Shown here: one piece after another, positions 7,544 through 16,213 of the stretch
How positions within the stretch are numbered: position 1 is the first letter of the stretch
Layout of the letters: every line of letters begins with the position of its first letter
Source of the DNA: Haloglycomyces albus DSM 45210
GTDB lineage: Bacteria; Actinomycetota; Actinomycetes; Mycobacteriales; Micromonosporaceae
Direction: 5' to 3'
NCBI RefSeq assembly: GCF_000527155.1
Contig: NZ_AZUQ01000001.1
Location: forward strand, 3,361,889-3,425,888
DNA length: 64,000 nucleotides
Position numbers and translations under genes: made by a program
The notes under the pieces: model-generated
What the model was told of the DNA's origin: nothing
The model's database searches: none
The model's input: only the letters and a program-made list of their open reading frames with translations

Positions 7544-9205
7544 TCAAGCTTCCGGTCTCGTATTCGTCGACCCCGGACGGGCAGAGGCGTGCAACACCAC
7601 CGCAACCGTGGTTCCTTGAGGTTCTCTGGGACGAATCTCCAGGGAGCCACGAATACGCTCGGCCCGCTCCGACATGATCGCCAGGCCATAGCGTCCCTCG
7701 TTCGCCTCACCACCGAGCCCTTGACCGTCGTCGGTCACCTCGACGCGCGCATAGGGCGGATCAACTTCGCACGTCACCCACAGATTCTGCGCGCGGGCGT
7801 GCTTTCGAGCGTTCGTAATGGCTTCCTGCGCGATACGCAGGAGCTCCGCTTCGGTACCGGCGGGGAGCCGAGCACCGCCCTCATCCAAGGACAAATGTAC
7901 TCGCAGACCGGCGGAGGAGCCAACCGTGCGGGCGAAATCAGCGATCGCGGAGGCCAGACCGCCTTTGCGGTCCACGTTCGAACGCAACTCGAACAGGGAG
8001 AAGCGCAGCTCTGTCACCAGCCTGGTGACCTCCGCACGCAGATCCTCCAGATAAGAGGCCGCTTCGTCGGCTCCCTCCGGAAGCTCCAGCAAAGCATTGT
8101 CGATCCCGTAACCCAGCATGGCCAATTCCTGCGCAATGCCGTCGTGGATCTCGCGAGCCAGGCGTTGCCGCTCCTCCGTGGTGGCCATTGACCGCACTTC
8201 TTCAAACAGCAAGGCGGTTTCCAACCTGAGCCCGGCTCCTCGGGTCACCTCGTCGACTCTGGGAACCATGACCGGAGTGATGGCGAGTGGATCATCCGAT
8301 TCCAGGGCGACCAGAGCCACCGTCCGCCCCTCTGCCACCAGGGGATAGACCATCGAGGATACGGCGCCTACGGTCGACCGGGAGAGTGACAGATGTCCGG
8401 TCTGAGGTTTCTGTCCCGCCCAAGCGTCGGCCATCATGGTGTTCATCTGCGGAGAGGTCTCCCAATCCGCTCGATCGGGCGACTTCTCCGCCAGCACCAC
8501 CATTCGCCGTCCGCTGGAGGCCGCCAACACCGCTACTCGATCCACCTGCGGCACCGTCGCCGCGGCATCGACGATTTCGGAGGCGATGCCGCCGGGATCC
8601 AGGGTGGAACCGGGCAATTGGCGGGCGACCACCCGCAACTGAGTCAATAGCGCGGCCGCTTCCTCATAGGGGCGCTCGGTCTCCTTGTGTCCAGTGAAAT
8701 GCGCGTGGCCGAGCCACCCGCCCACCATGGCCGCGGCGAATGAGAACGCCACGGCAACGCCCACCACGACCAGATAATCCGGCCGCTCGGCCACCAAAAC
8801 CGACTGATACTGAATTGCCAACCCCACCACCGCCAGCAAAGCCAGACCGACGGACTCCAACGGCCATTTGCGACGCGGTGCGGCGGCGTCGGGGCGGACG
8901 TTGAGCGCGGCGAATACCAGCGGAGCGACCAAATACGGCAGCATCCACGCCGGCTGGGGTCCGGTCGCCCACGTCGCCAGTAGAATCATCGCGACCTCGG
9001 CGAAGCGCCCGAACACCGCCAACCGACGGTTGGGATAGATCAGAGCCCCGGGCCCGGCGGCCAAAACCAACAGTCCGGTCCACGCCAAGACGTCGACCGC
9101 GTCGGTGGTCGCCAAACCCAGTACCAACACCAGAACGATCAGGGGACATCGCAACCAGAGTGCTCGACTTCGCCAGTATGTGGCCGTTTCGCTCTGATCG
9201 TCCAT
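7544..9205 (-). CDS. NarL-type sensor histidine kinase with multi-helix membrane input and GAF-like domain
   Basis: 553 residues. The first ~165 residues carry five or six membrane helices, like the MacS/MadS-type actinobacterial sensors. A GAF-like region follows (about 190-330, with VPQVDRVAVLAA and VYPLVAEGRTVALVALES). The HisKA_3 dimerisation box is ERQRLAREIHDGIAQELAML, with the phospho-acceptor His. The HATPase_c domain ends the protein (RIAQEAITNARKHARA as N box, DDGQGL, GRYGLAIMSERAE). It pairs with the response regulator just downstream. Upstream, the acyl-CoA ligase gene ends 30 nt before it, so all three may form one transcript. The signal is unknown; membrane or lipid state is a reasonable guess from context. 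Confidence 0.92.
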   Translation of the reverse strand: MDDQSETATYWRSRALWLRCPLIVLVLVLGLATTDAVDVLAWTGLLVLAAGPGALIYPNRRLAVFGRFAEVAMILLATWATGPQPAWMLPYLVAPLVFAALNVRPDAAAPRRKWPLESVGLALLAVVGLAIQYQSVLVAERPDYLVVVGVAVAFSFAAAMVGGWLGHAHFTGHKETERPYEEAAALLTQLRVVARQLPGSTLDPGGIASEIVDAAATVPQVDRVAVLAASSGRRMVVLAEKSPDRADWETSPQMNTMMADAWAGQKPQTGHLSLSRSTVGAVSSMVYPLVAEGRTVALVALESDDPLAITPVMVPRVDEVTRGAGLRLETALLFEEVRSMATTEERQRLAREIHDGIAQELAMLGYGIDNALLELPEGADEAASYLEDLRAEVTRLVTELRFSLFELRSNVDRKGGLASAIADFARTVGSSAGLRVHLSLDEGGARLPAGTEAELLRIAQEAITNARKHARAQNLWVTCEVDPPYARVEVTDDGQGLGGEANEGRYGLAIMSERAERIRGSLEIRPREPQGTTVAVVLHASARPGSTNTRPEA

Positions 9206-9235
9206 ACGGTGCCGGTACTTCCTCTCGCTCAGCCT

Positions 9236-11038
9236 CTACTTCTTCTGAGCGTAGAGGTCGTTGATCGTCTCCTCGTATTTTTTCACGACCACATGGCGTT
9301 TGACACTCATCTTCGGGGTGAGTTCGCCCGATTCTTCGCTGAAGAAGTCCGGAAGCACCACGAACCGCTTGATCTGTTCCGCCTTCGACACAGTGGCGTT
9401 GGCTTGGTCAACGGTCTTCTGGATGTCGGCGTTGAGGTCTTCATTCTCGACGACGTCTGCCACCGCCGTGTCCCGAGGCAGGTTGTGCCGTTCCAGCCAA
9501 TCGGGAAGGCTGTCGGCGTCCAGGGTGATGAGGGCGGCTATGTAATGCCGTCCGTCGCCGACGACGGTGGTGCATCCGACCACCGGATTGGTATCGACGA
9601 TCTTTTCCAGCTGCGAGGGGGCGACGTTCTTACCACCGGAGGTGACGATGAGGTCTTTCTTCCGGCCGGTGATGTAGACGAACCCGTCGTCGTCGATTTC
9701 GGCGAGGTCACCGGTGGCGAACCAACCCTCTTCGTCGAGAACCTTGGCGGTGGCCTCCTCGTTGTTCCAGTACCCCTGGAACACCTGGGGCCCCTTGGCC
9801 TCCAGTTCACCGTCGTCGGCCACGCGCAACGTCGTTCCCGGGGTGGGTCGGCCGATCGAACCGACCTTGATCGCGTGCTCCAGGTTGATCGACAGCACCG
9901 GAGACGTCTCGGTCAGTCCGTAACCTTCGTAAATGGTGATTCCAACTCCGCGGAAGAAGTGTCCCAGCTCGGCACCGAGCGGTGCCCCACCGCTGATGGC
10001 CGAGGTGCATTGCCCGCCCACCGCGGCGCGCAGCTTGGAAAAGACCAGTTTGTCCCAGAGCTTGTGCCGCAGCTTCAGTTTCAGTCCTGGGCCGCCCGGT
10101 TGTTCGAGCGCACGCGAGTACTCCTTGGCCGTAGCGGCGGCCTTCAAAAACAGCTTTTCCTTGCCGTCGTCGACGGCCTTCTGGTGGGCACTGTTGTAGA
10201 CCTTTTCGAACACACGGGGAATCGCCAGCAGCGTGCTGGGTTTGAAAACCGGCATGATCTCATTGAGCTTCGTCCGGTCCGGGACGTGCCCGAGACACGT
10301 CCGCGACTCCACTCCGGCCACCTGAACGATTCGGGCCAAGACGTGAGCCAGGGGAAGGAACATCAAAAGACGGGAGTTCTCCATCAGGATGGAGGGCAGG
10401 TCTTCCACCACGTTGCGGATATCGGCCAGAAGGTTGCGGTGAGTGAGAATGCAGCCTTTGGAACGCCCGGTCGTACCCGAGGTATAAATGATCGACGCGA
10501 TGTCGTCGGCCTGACGGGACTGACGCCGCTCATTGATGTCGACGGTGGAGTCTTTTCCGGCATCGGTCAGTTCCCGGACCGCTCCGGGCTCGCCGTCGAT
10601 CGTCCACAGGGTATCGAGCCCGTCGACCAGCCCGGTCAACATCTCGCGCTGTTCGTCCGTTTCGCACACACAGTACTTGGTGTCCGAGTCCGAAAGGATC
10701 CATTTCGCCTGTTCCGATGAGGAGGACTCGTAGACGGGAACGGTGACTCCGCCCGCGGCCCAAATGGAATAGTCGAAGAGTGTCCATTCGTACCTGGTGC
10801 GGGACATGAGGCCAACTCGATCACCCGGCTCTACACCCGCTTCCACCAGGCCTTGAGCGATGGCAATCACCTGATCGCGGAACTCCGCACACGTGACCGG
10901 GGTCCAACTGGCACCATCATCGTACGTACGCTCATAAAGAATATCGTCGGGGTGTTCTTCTGCGTTGCGCCACAAGGTGGTGCAGGTGTTTTCGTGGTCG
11001 GCGACTTCCACCGTTGCGGGGACAGAGAATTCGCGCAT
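9236..11038 (-). CDS. Long-chain fatty acid--CoA ligase (FadD15-like AMP-binding enzyme)
   Basis: 600 residues, the usual length of actinobacterial FadD15-type acyl-CoA synthetases. It activates long-chain fatty acids with ATP and CoA through an acyl-adenylate. Motifs: IIYTSGTTGRSKGCILTHRN (P-loop-like AMP site), YEGYGLTETSPVLSIN (adenylate binding), GWFATGDLAEIDDDGFVYIT, and GRKKDLIVTSGGKNVAPSQL with the hinge and catalytic Lys region. It is probably cytosolic or membrane-associated. CGGAG lies upstream of the ATG. It leads a possible operon with the two-component genes downstream. An unusually AT-rich stretch upstream (about 11160-11340) holds palindromes and probably the promoter. Confidence 0.93.
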   Translation of the reverse strand: MREFSVPATVEVADHENTCTTLWRNAEEHPDDILYERTYDDGASWTPVTCAEFRDQVIAIAQGLVEAGVEPGDRVGLMSRTRYEWTLFDYSIWAAGGVTVPVYESSSSEQAKWILSDSDTKYCVCETDEQREMLTGLVDGLDTLWTIDGEPGAVRELTDAGKDSTVDINERRQSRQADDIASIIYTSGTTGRSKGCILTHRNLLADIRNVVEDLPSILMENSRLLMFLPLAHVLARIVQVAGVESRTCLGHVPDRTKLNEIMPVFKPSTLLAIPRVFEKVYNSAHQKAVDDGKEKLFLKAAATAKEYSRALEQPGGPGLKLKLRHKLWDKLVFSKLRAAVGGQCTSAISGGAPLGAELGHFFRGVGITIYEGYGLTETSPVLSINLEHAIKVGSIGRPTPGTTLRVADDGELEAKGPQVFQGYWNNEEATAKVLDEEGWFATGDLAEIDDDGFVYITGRKKDLIVTSGGKNVAPSQLEKIVDTNPVVGCTTVVGDGRHYIAALITLDADSLPDWLERHNLPRDTAVADVVENEDLNADIQKTVDQANATVSKAEQIKRFVVLPDFFSEESGELTPKMSVKRHVVVKKYEETINDLYAQKK

Positions 11039-11163
11039 TGGCAGGCTCCGTTCATGTGCCGTTTAACGGCGCTGTTATTCAACATTTCGACACGTAGTAT
11101 GAGCCAACTTACCGGTGGAGCAGATCACTCTGCAAGCGCGGTCTGGCTAACACCAGAAAATGA

Positions 11164-11175
11164 AACGAATTCGTT
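11164..11175. promoter_or_regulatory. Palindrome upstream of the acyl-CoA ligase gene
   Basis: AACGAATTCGTT, a 12-bp perfect palindrome about 125 bp upstream of the ligase start. A second, spaced one (TTGTA-3-TACAA, 11244-11256) lies in the same AT-rich spacer. Either could be an operator for a lipid-responsive regulator; none is identified. The rest of 11039-11717 shows no convincing gene. Confidence 0.25.
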
Positions 11176-11717
11176 ATGAATATGACTGATGAGTAACATT
11201 GCACCCACCTCCGGTTTAGCCTTAATTACATTCATTATCATCGTTGTAAAATACAATTTCAGTACCCGGTTTTGATTCCATAATAGATAGTACGGCAGGG
11301 GCGAAAACTGCTAATATACTCGTCGGTAGGTACCGTTTTCCGCATCGACCCGACGATTCACATCACGCCTACGACCGCGCCGAATCACCCACAGAACCCC
11401 TGAACGGTAATGATTCCTTTACCCACGGTCGGGTGGCATTTTCAATAGTTCCGCGCCGTCTCAAAAGTGGCCATTCGCACCACCCCGACACGTACTTGAT
11501 TTTCGCTCCAAGTAAAGTCTGATGACGTGCTCCCAGCGTTGTGGGCTCAAGTGACCGGCATCGGTGTGCGATATCAAGTCCGGTCATCTCTCGCCCGAGG
11601 GTCGACGTTTCACCTACGTCGAGGATCTCGGGAATTATCCGCTTTACACGAACAGCCGGTGACAGTCCGCAACATAATTGGACCGGCACGAACGTACAAG
11701 GGTGTGGAGGAACTCAA

Positions 11718-12665
11718 GTGAGCCTGACTATCGGTGTAGACATTGGGGGAACCAAGGTCGCGGCAGCCGTTGTAGACGAAAAGGGAGAGATTCTACAAAG
11801 CTCCCGCCGCCCCACTCCTTCCCAGAACGCGGACGGCCTCATTCAAGCGGTGGCCGAATGCGTCAACGAACTACGCGCGCAACACGACGTAGAGGCTATC
11901 GGAGTGGGTACGGCGGGCTGGATCTCCTCGGACCGGTCCACGCTCCTGTATTCGCCGAACATGGGGATGCGCGATGTTCCCATGCGTGATTTGATAGCCG
12001 AGCAGTGCAAGCTGCCGGTGTTCATCGAAAACGACGCGAACGTGGCCATGTGGGCGGAGTTTCGATTCGGTGCCGCTCAGGACGCCAACACCGCCGTTCT
12101 CTACACCATCGGCACGGGTGTCGGTGGAGCCATCGTCGTCGACGGCAACATGGTGCGCGGCACTCATGGAACCGCCGGGGAACTGGGGCACGTCCGCGTC
12201 GTACCCGACGGACGCCGCTGCGGCTGCGGACGTTGGGGATGTTTGGAACAGTACGCCTCCGGTGACGCCCTGACGTTGCATGCTCAGGAGGCCGCCAAGT
12301 CCAATCCGCACGAGGCGGAATACCTCCTGTCGCTGGCAGGCGACGATGCCGACCAGATCACGGGGGCCATGGTCACCAAAGCGGCACAGAACGACGACCG
12401 CACGGCACTGCGAGCGTTCAATTTCATCGGCCGTTTCCTAGGAAACGCGGCCGCCGACATGGTTCAGTCACTCGACCCGGGAGTCATTCTCCTCGGCGGC
12501 GGCGTGGTCGACGCGGGAGACTTCCTGCTGGCACCGGTACGTCGCTATCTGAACGACGGCTTGGCCGCACGACGCGAGACGCCGTACGGAATCGTGCGAG
12601 CCGCACGCATGGGGCAGAACGCGGGAGTCGTCGGAGCCGCCGACCTCGCTCGCCAGGACCTTTAG
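11718..12665 (+). CDS. glk: ROK-family glucokinase
   Basis: 315 residues from the GTG at 11718, preceded by GGAGG at a good distance. The ROK kinase layout is complete: phosphate-1 motif IGVDIGGTKVAAAVVD at the N-terminus, VFIENDANVAMWAE with the catalytic Asp, TIGTGVGGAIVVDG (phosphate-2), HVRVVPDG, and the zinc motif CGCGRWGCLEQYASG. The C-terminus holds VILLGGGVVDAGD, the adenosine motif. It resembles the GlkA glucokinase of streptomycetes, which phosphorylates glucose with ATP and takes part in carbon repression there. It could use the glucose released by the trehalase-like GH15 domain encoded at 55.3-57.8 kb. An open frame reaches upstream to 11541 but lacks family sequence. Confidence 0.9.
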   Translation: MSLTIGVDIGGTKVAAAVVDEKGEILQSSRRPTPSQNADGLIQAVAECVNELRAQHDVEAIGVGTAGWISSDRSTLLYSPNMGMRDVPMRDLIAEQCKLPVFIENDANVAMWAEFRFGAAQDANTAVLYTIGTGVGGAIVVDGNMVRGTHGTAGELGHVRVVPDGRRCGCGRWGCLEQYASGDALTLHAQEAAKSNPHEAEYLLSLAGDDADQITGAMVTKAAQNDDRTALRAFNFIGRFLGNAAADMVQSLDPGVILLGGGVVDAGDFLLAPVRRYLNDGLAARRETPYGIVRAARMGQNAGVVGAADLARQDL

Positions 12666-12673
12666 ACGCCGCT

Positions 12674-12699
12674 CCGGGGCCCGATCAACCGGACCCCGG
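12674..12699. terminator. Bidirectional terminator between convergent genes
   Basis: CCGGGG and CCCCGG arms with a 14-nt loop that can pair further, between the glucokinase stop and the stop of the convergent TIGR00300 gene. Confidence 0.5.
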
Positions 12700-12709
12700 C
12701 CTTCTGTCG

Positions 12710-13945
12710 TCAATCGCGTTTGTATCCCACCACCAGCTCAGCGGCCAGCTGTTCACAGAACAGACCGATGTCGGTGATGACCCCGGTCGCCTGGGCCGAA
12801 CCGCGGTCGGCCAGCTTGGTGACGGTAGCCGGGTTGATGTCCACGCTCACCAAGGGGACCGAAGCGGGCAGGATATTGCCGGTGGCGATCGAATGGAGCA
12901 TCGTCGCCACCATGAGGGCGTAGCCGACGTTCGGCAACTTCGAGCGCATGGCCCGTTGACCGTCAATGACGTCGGTGTGGACGTCGGGAAGCGGGCCGTC
13001 GTCGCGCACCGAGCCCACCAGAACGTAGTCCTTGTCCTGCTTCACCATCGAATACATGATTCCTTGGCGCAGTACGTTGTCGGAAACGGCATTGGCGATC
13101 GAGCCGCTCGCGCGAATCTTGTTGATGGCGCGGATGTGGTGTTCGTGCCCGTGCGGTACACCGTGGCCCTTGGAGAGGTCCACTCCCAGGGACGTTCCGT
13201 ACACTGCGGATTCGATGTCGTGCGCGGCAAGTGCGTTACCGGCGAACAGGACGTCGACGTACCCCTCTTCGATCAGCGCCTCCATGGCAGGAGCCGCACC
13301 GGTGTGCACGATGGCGGGACCTCCGACCCAGAGAATCTTCTCGCCGCGTTCCTTCACCGCACGCATCTGTTCGGCTATCTGCTTGACCTGCAGGGCCTGT
13401 GGCTTTTCCGAGGAGGCGATGGAGGTCATGAATTCAAAGTCCCCGCCTTCCCCACGTTCGTTGGGCAGCGGTAGGACCTCGATTCCCTCCGAGCCGCAGA
13501 CGACCAGTTCGCCTTTCTCCACGTCCGAAACCGGGAGAGTGTGGGCGCTGAGATGGTCGTCTCCGACGATGATTCCGCAGTCCATTTCGGAGTTTTTAAC
13601 GTCGACCCATTTCCCGTCGACCCGTACCCGGGTATCGAAGTTGGTCGTCGAGTAGAAGTCCTCGGGGAAGACGCCGTCCGCCGGAGCGGGCCGTAGTCGC
13701 GACTCCCCGATTTCCAGGGGGTTGGCTCCGTGAGTCTGCAAGCGCATGACGATCCGCTGTACTTGAGCTTCGCTCTCCGCGCTGACTTTGAGTTGGGTAT
13801 AGGTTTCATCGTTATGAGTCCGGCCCACATCGAGGCGTTCGATGGAGTAGTCGCCGGAATATTCGATGATGTCGTCCAGAACCCGCGCGAACAGACCCTG
13901 ATCGATCAGGTGTCCGCGTAGTTCGAGCGTACGTGAGTAAGTCAA
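12710..13945 (-). CDS. TIGR00300-family protein (LOR/SDH-like, ornithine cyclodeaminase-related)
   Basis: 411 residues from a TTG at 13945 that has GAGGA 6 nt upstream. A longer frame begins at another TTG (14014) without a good ribosome site and is not preferred. The N-terminal part (YSRTLELRGHLIDQGLFARV) is the LOR/SDH-type N-domain, also present in the cyanobacterial arginine-guanidine-removing enzyme. The C-terminal half has a Rossmann-like segment (ILWVGGPAIVHTGAAPAMEA and VDVLFAGNALAAHDIESA) and the conserved GVPHGHEHHIRAINKI. Members of this family include an archaeal ornithine cyclodeaminase (ornithine to proline). A role in arginine or ornithine breakdown is plausible, but no arginine genes lie nearby. 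Confidence 0.75.
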   Translation of the reverse strand: MTYSRTLELRGHLIDQGLFARVLDDIIEYSGDYSIERLDVGRTHNDETYTQLKVSAESEAQVQRIVMRLQTHGANPLEIGESRLRPAPADGVFPEDFYSTTNFDTRVRVDGKWVDVKNSEMDCGIIVGDDHLSAHTLPVSDVEKGELVVCGSEGIEVLPLPNERGEGGDFEFMTSIASSEKPQALQVKQIAEQMRAVKERGEKILWVGGPAIVHTGAAPAMEALIEEGYVDVLFAGNALAAHDIESAVYGTSLGVDLSKGHGVPHGHEHHIRAINKIRASGSIANAVSDNVLRQGIMYSMVKQDKDYVLVGSVRDDGPLPDVHTDVIDGQRAMRSKLPNVGYALMVATMLHSIATGNILPASVPLVSVDINPATVTKLADRGSAQATGVITDIGLFCEQLAAELVVGYKRD

Positions 13946-14105
13946 TTCTCGTCCTCTATATCTTTTCGTGCCTGCCTCAAGCAGCTTAACGCCGGGAGGT
14001 AACCATAGCGACAATAGGCGGTCGTCTCATGTCGGGCGCGTCGCCATCACTGGTCAGAACGGATTATCTCCCACGCAATCCCCAGCGGCGCGAAGTGTAC
14101 GCCGG

Positions 14106-14111
14106 TAGGCT
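14106..14111 (+). promoter_or_regulatory. -10 box upstream of the copper ATPase
   Basis: TAGGCT ends 8 nt before the ATG at 14120, without a Shine-Dalgarno. This is consistent with a leaderless or near-leaderless transcript. Confidence 0.4.
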
Positions 14112-14119
14112 CGATTTCC

Positions 14120-16204
14120 ATGGACCACCGGCCTACCAGTTCCGCTCATGAGCATGCTTCCACTGCCCCGAGTCATGCCCATGACGACCACTCGCACCAA
14201 GACCCCTCGCACCACGACGAACAATCCCGACACACCGGACACGGCCCTGAGATGTTCCGCGCCAAGTTCTGGTGGAGCCTCCTCCTGGCAATACCGATCA
14301 TCCTCACCAGCGAATCGGTCGCGACATGGCTCGGATACTCGATCGACGTCGCCGGGACACGATTCGTGGCCCCAGTACTGGGGACCGTCCTGTTTCTCTA
14401 CGGTGGACTACCGTTTCTGAAATCGGCTCGCCACGAACTGGCGCAACGCCAACCGGGCATGATGACGCTGATATCTACGGCCATCACCGTCGCGTTTCTC
14501 GCCTCGCTCGCCACCACCTTCGGTTGGCTCGACCTCGACTTCTGGTGGGAACTGGCAGCATTGATCGTCGTCATGCTCCTGGGTCACTGGCAGGAAATGA
14601 AAGCGGTCGGCCAAGCTCAAGGAGCCCTTCAGTCCCTGGCAGCGCTGCTTCCCGACACCGCCGAGATCATCGTAGACGGTGAGGTACACAGCGTCGGCGT
14701 CGATCGTCTGCACGTCGGTGACGAAATATTGGTCCGCCCGGGCGAGCGCGTCGCCGCCGACGGCCGCATCATTTCGGGCGAGGCCGAGCTGGACGAATCC
14801 ACCATCACCGGGGAGTCCAATCCCGTAAGGCGCTCGACCGGCGACCTCGTTACGGCGGGAACGGTGTCCACCGATTCGGCTATCCGCGTGGAGGTACGGG
14901 CCGTCGGTTCGGATACGGCCCTGGCGGGTATCCAACGTCTCGTCGCCGAGGCTCAAGCGTCGTCCAGCCGGTCGCAGCTTCTGGCCGATCGAGTGGCCGC
15001 TTGGCTGTTCTACCTCGCCACGGGTGTCGCACTATTGACGTTTGGAGCGTGGTGGATCATCGCCGGACCGGGAGAAGCGGTGTCGCGGTCCGTCACCGTC
15101 CTTGTCATCGCGTGTCCGCACGCTTTGGGATTGGCGATTCCACTGGTGGTGTCGATTTCAACGACCTTGGCGGCGCGTCACGGCATCCTGGTCAAAGACC
15201 GTATGGCATTGGAACGAATGCGGACGGTCGATGCGGTGCTGTTCGACAAGACGGGCACCCTGACCGAAGGTCGGCATGCGGTACGGGCGATGGAACCGAC
15301 CGGTGAGCACGCCGTTGCCGATCTCGTGGGTATCGCGGCGGCGGTGGAACAGGATTCGGAACATCCCCTGGCACGGGCCTTGGTGGAGTACGGTACCGAA
15401 CATGGAAATCCGACGTCGGCGACGGAGTTTCGATCCCTGCCGGGGCGGGGAGTGAGCGCGCAGGTCGAGGGGCACCGGTTCGCCGTCGGCGGCCCGGCAC
15501 TGCTCACAGAGCTCGAAGTGAACTCCCCACCCGAGGTTGCCGATACGGTGGACCGCTGGGAGTCGGAGGGAAACGCGGTGCTGTATCTGGTGTCGCTGGA
15601 ACAACCACTCGAGGTATGGGCGGTGTTCGCCTTGGCCGACCGGGTCCGCCCCGAGGCCCGCGAAGCCATCACGGAACTGCGCTCATCGGGTGTGGAGAAG
15701 ATAGTCATGGTAACCGGTGATTCGCCGGCGGTGGCGCATTCGGTCGCCCGGGAACTGGGATTTCGGCCGGGGCAGGACGAGGTGTTCGCCGGGATACTTC
15801 CGGAGGGGAAGGGCGAGATCGTCGCCCGCCTGCGAGATCGCGGCCTCTCAGTGGCCATGGTCGGCGATGGGGTCAATGACGCCCCCGCACTGGCGGGGGC
15901 CGATGTCGGTTTGGCCATCGGGGCCGGAACCGATGTGGCCATCGCATCGGCGGGTATCGTCTTGGCGTCGTCTGATCCACGTACGGTTTCGGCGGCGAAA
16001 CGTCTGTCTCGTGCCACCTACCGCAAAATGGAACAGAACCTGATTTGGGCCACCGCTTACAACGTCATCGCCATTCCGCTCGCGGCGGGAGTCCTGGCTC
16101 CCGTGGGAGTGGTTCTGTCTCCGGCCGTCGGAGCGGTGCTCATGTCGCTTTCCACCATTGTGGTCGCTGCGAACGCACAGCTCTTGCGTGGTTTCAGGTT
16201 CTGA
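14120..16204 (+). CDS. P1B-3-type heavy-metal (copper/silver) exporting ATPase
   Basis: 694 residues. The first 45 are His-rich (HDDHSHQDPSHH), a metal-binding tail typical of CopB-type pumps. The membrane ion motif is CPH (about 332-334, in VIACPHALGL) instead of CPC, and the last helices carry NLIWATAYN and MSLSTIVVAANA. Both are P1B-3 signatures, reported for Cu(II)/Cu(I)/Ag(I) export. Catalytic elements are intact: TGES at 230-233, phosphorylated Asp376 in DKTGTLTEG, and GDGVNDAPAL. It sits in the cytoplasmic membrane and should confer copper tolerance. No metal regulator or chaperone gene adjoins it. The downstream metallophosphoesterase is convergent. Confidence 0.93.
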   Translation: MDHRPTSSAHEHASTAPSHAHDDHSHQDPSHHDEQSRHTGHGPEMFRAKFWWSLLLAIPIILTSESVATWLGYSIDVAGTRFVAPVLGTVLFLYGGLPFLKSARHELAQRQPGMMTLISTAITVAFLASLATTFGWLDLDFWWELAALIVVMLLGHWQEMKAVGQAQGALQSLAALLPDTAEIIVDGEVHSVGVDRLHVGDEILVRPGERVAADGRIISGEAELDESTITGESNPVRRSTGDLVTAGTVSTDSAIRVEVRAVGSDTALAGIQRLVAEAQASSSRSQLLADRVAAWLFYLATGVALLTFGAWWIIAGPGEAVSRSVTVLVIACPHALGLAIPLVVSISTTLAARHGILVKDRMALERMRTVDAVLFDKTGTLTEGRHAVRAMEPTGEHAVADLVGIAAAVEQDSEHPLARALVEYGTEHGNPTSATEFRSLPGRGVSAQVEGHRFAVGGPALLTELEVNSPPEVADTVDRWESEGNAVLYLVSLEQPLEVWAVFALADRVRPEAREAITELRSSGVEKIVMVTGDSPAVAHSVARELGFRPGQDEVFAGILPEGKGEIVARLRDRGLSVAMVGDGVNDAPALAGADVGLAIGAGTDVAIASAGIVLASSDPRTVSAAKRLSRATYRKMEQNLIWATAYNVIAIPLAAGVLAPVGVVLSPAVGAVLMSLSTIVVAANAQLLRGFRF

Positions 16205-16213
16205 CGGTCGATA

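Noticed and set aside
9209-10720. A 503-codon open frame antisense to the acyl-CoA ligase
   Set aside because: Shadow of a well-supported gene on the other strand, with low-complexity Val/Gly/Asp composition typical of antisense reading.
11369-11689. A 106-codon minus-strand ORF upstream of the glucokinase
   Set aside because: No ribosome site, no family resemblance, and it overlaps the expected glucokinase promoter region.
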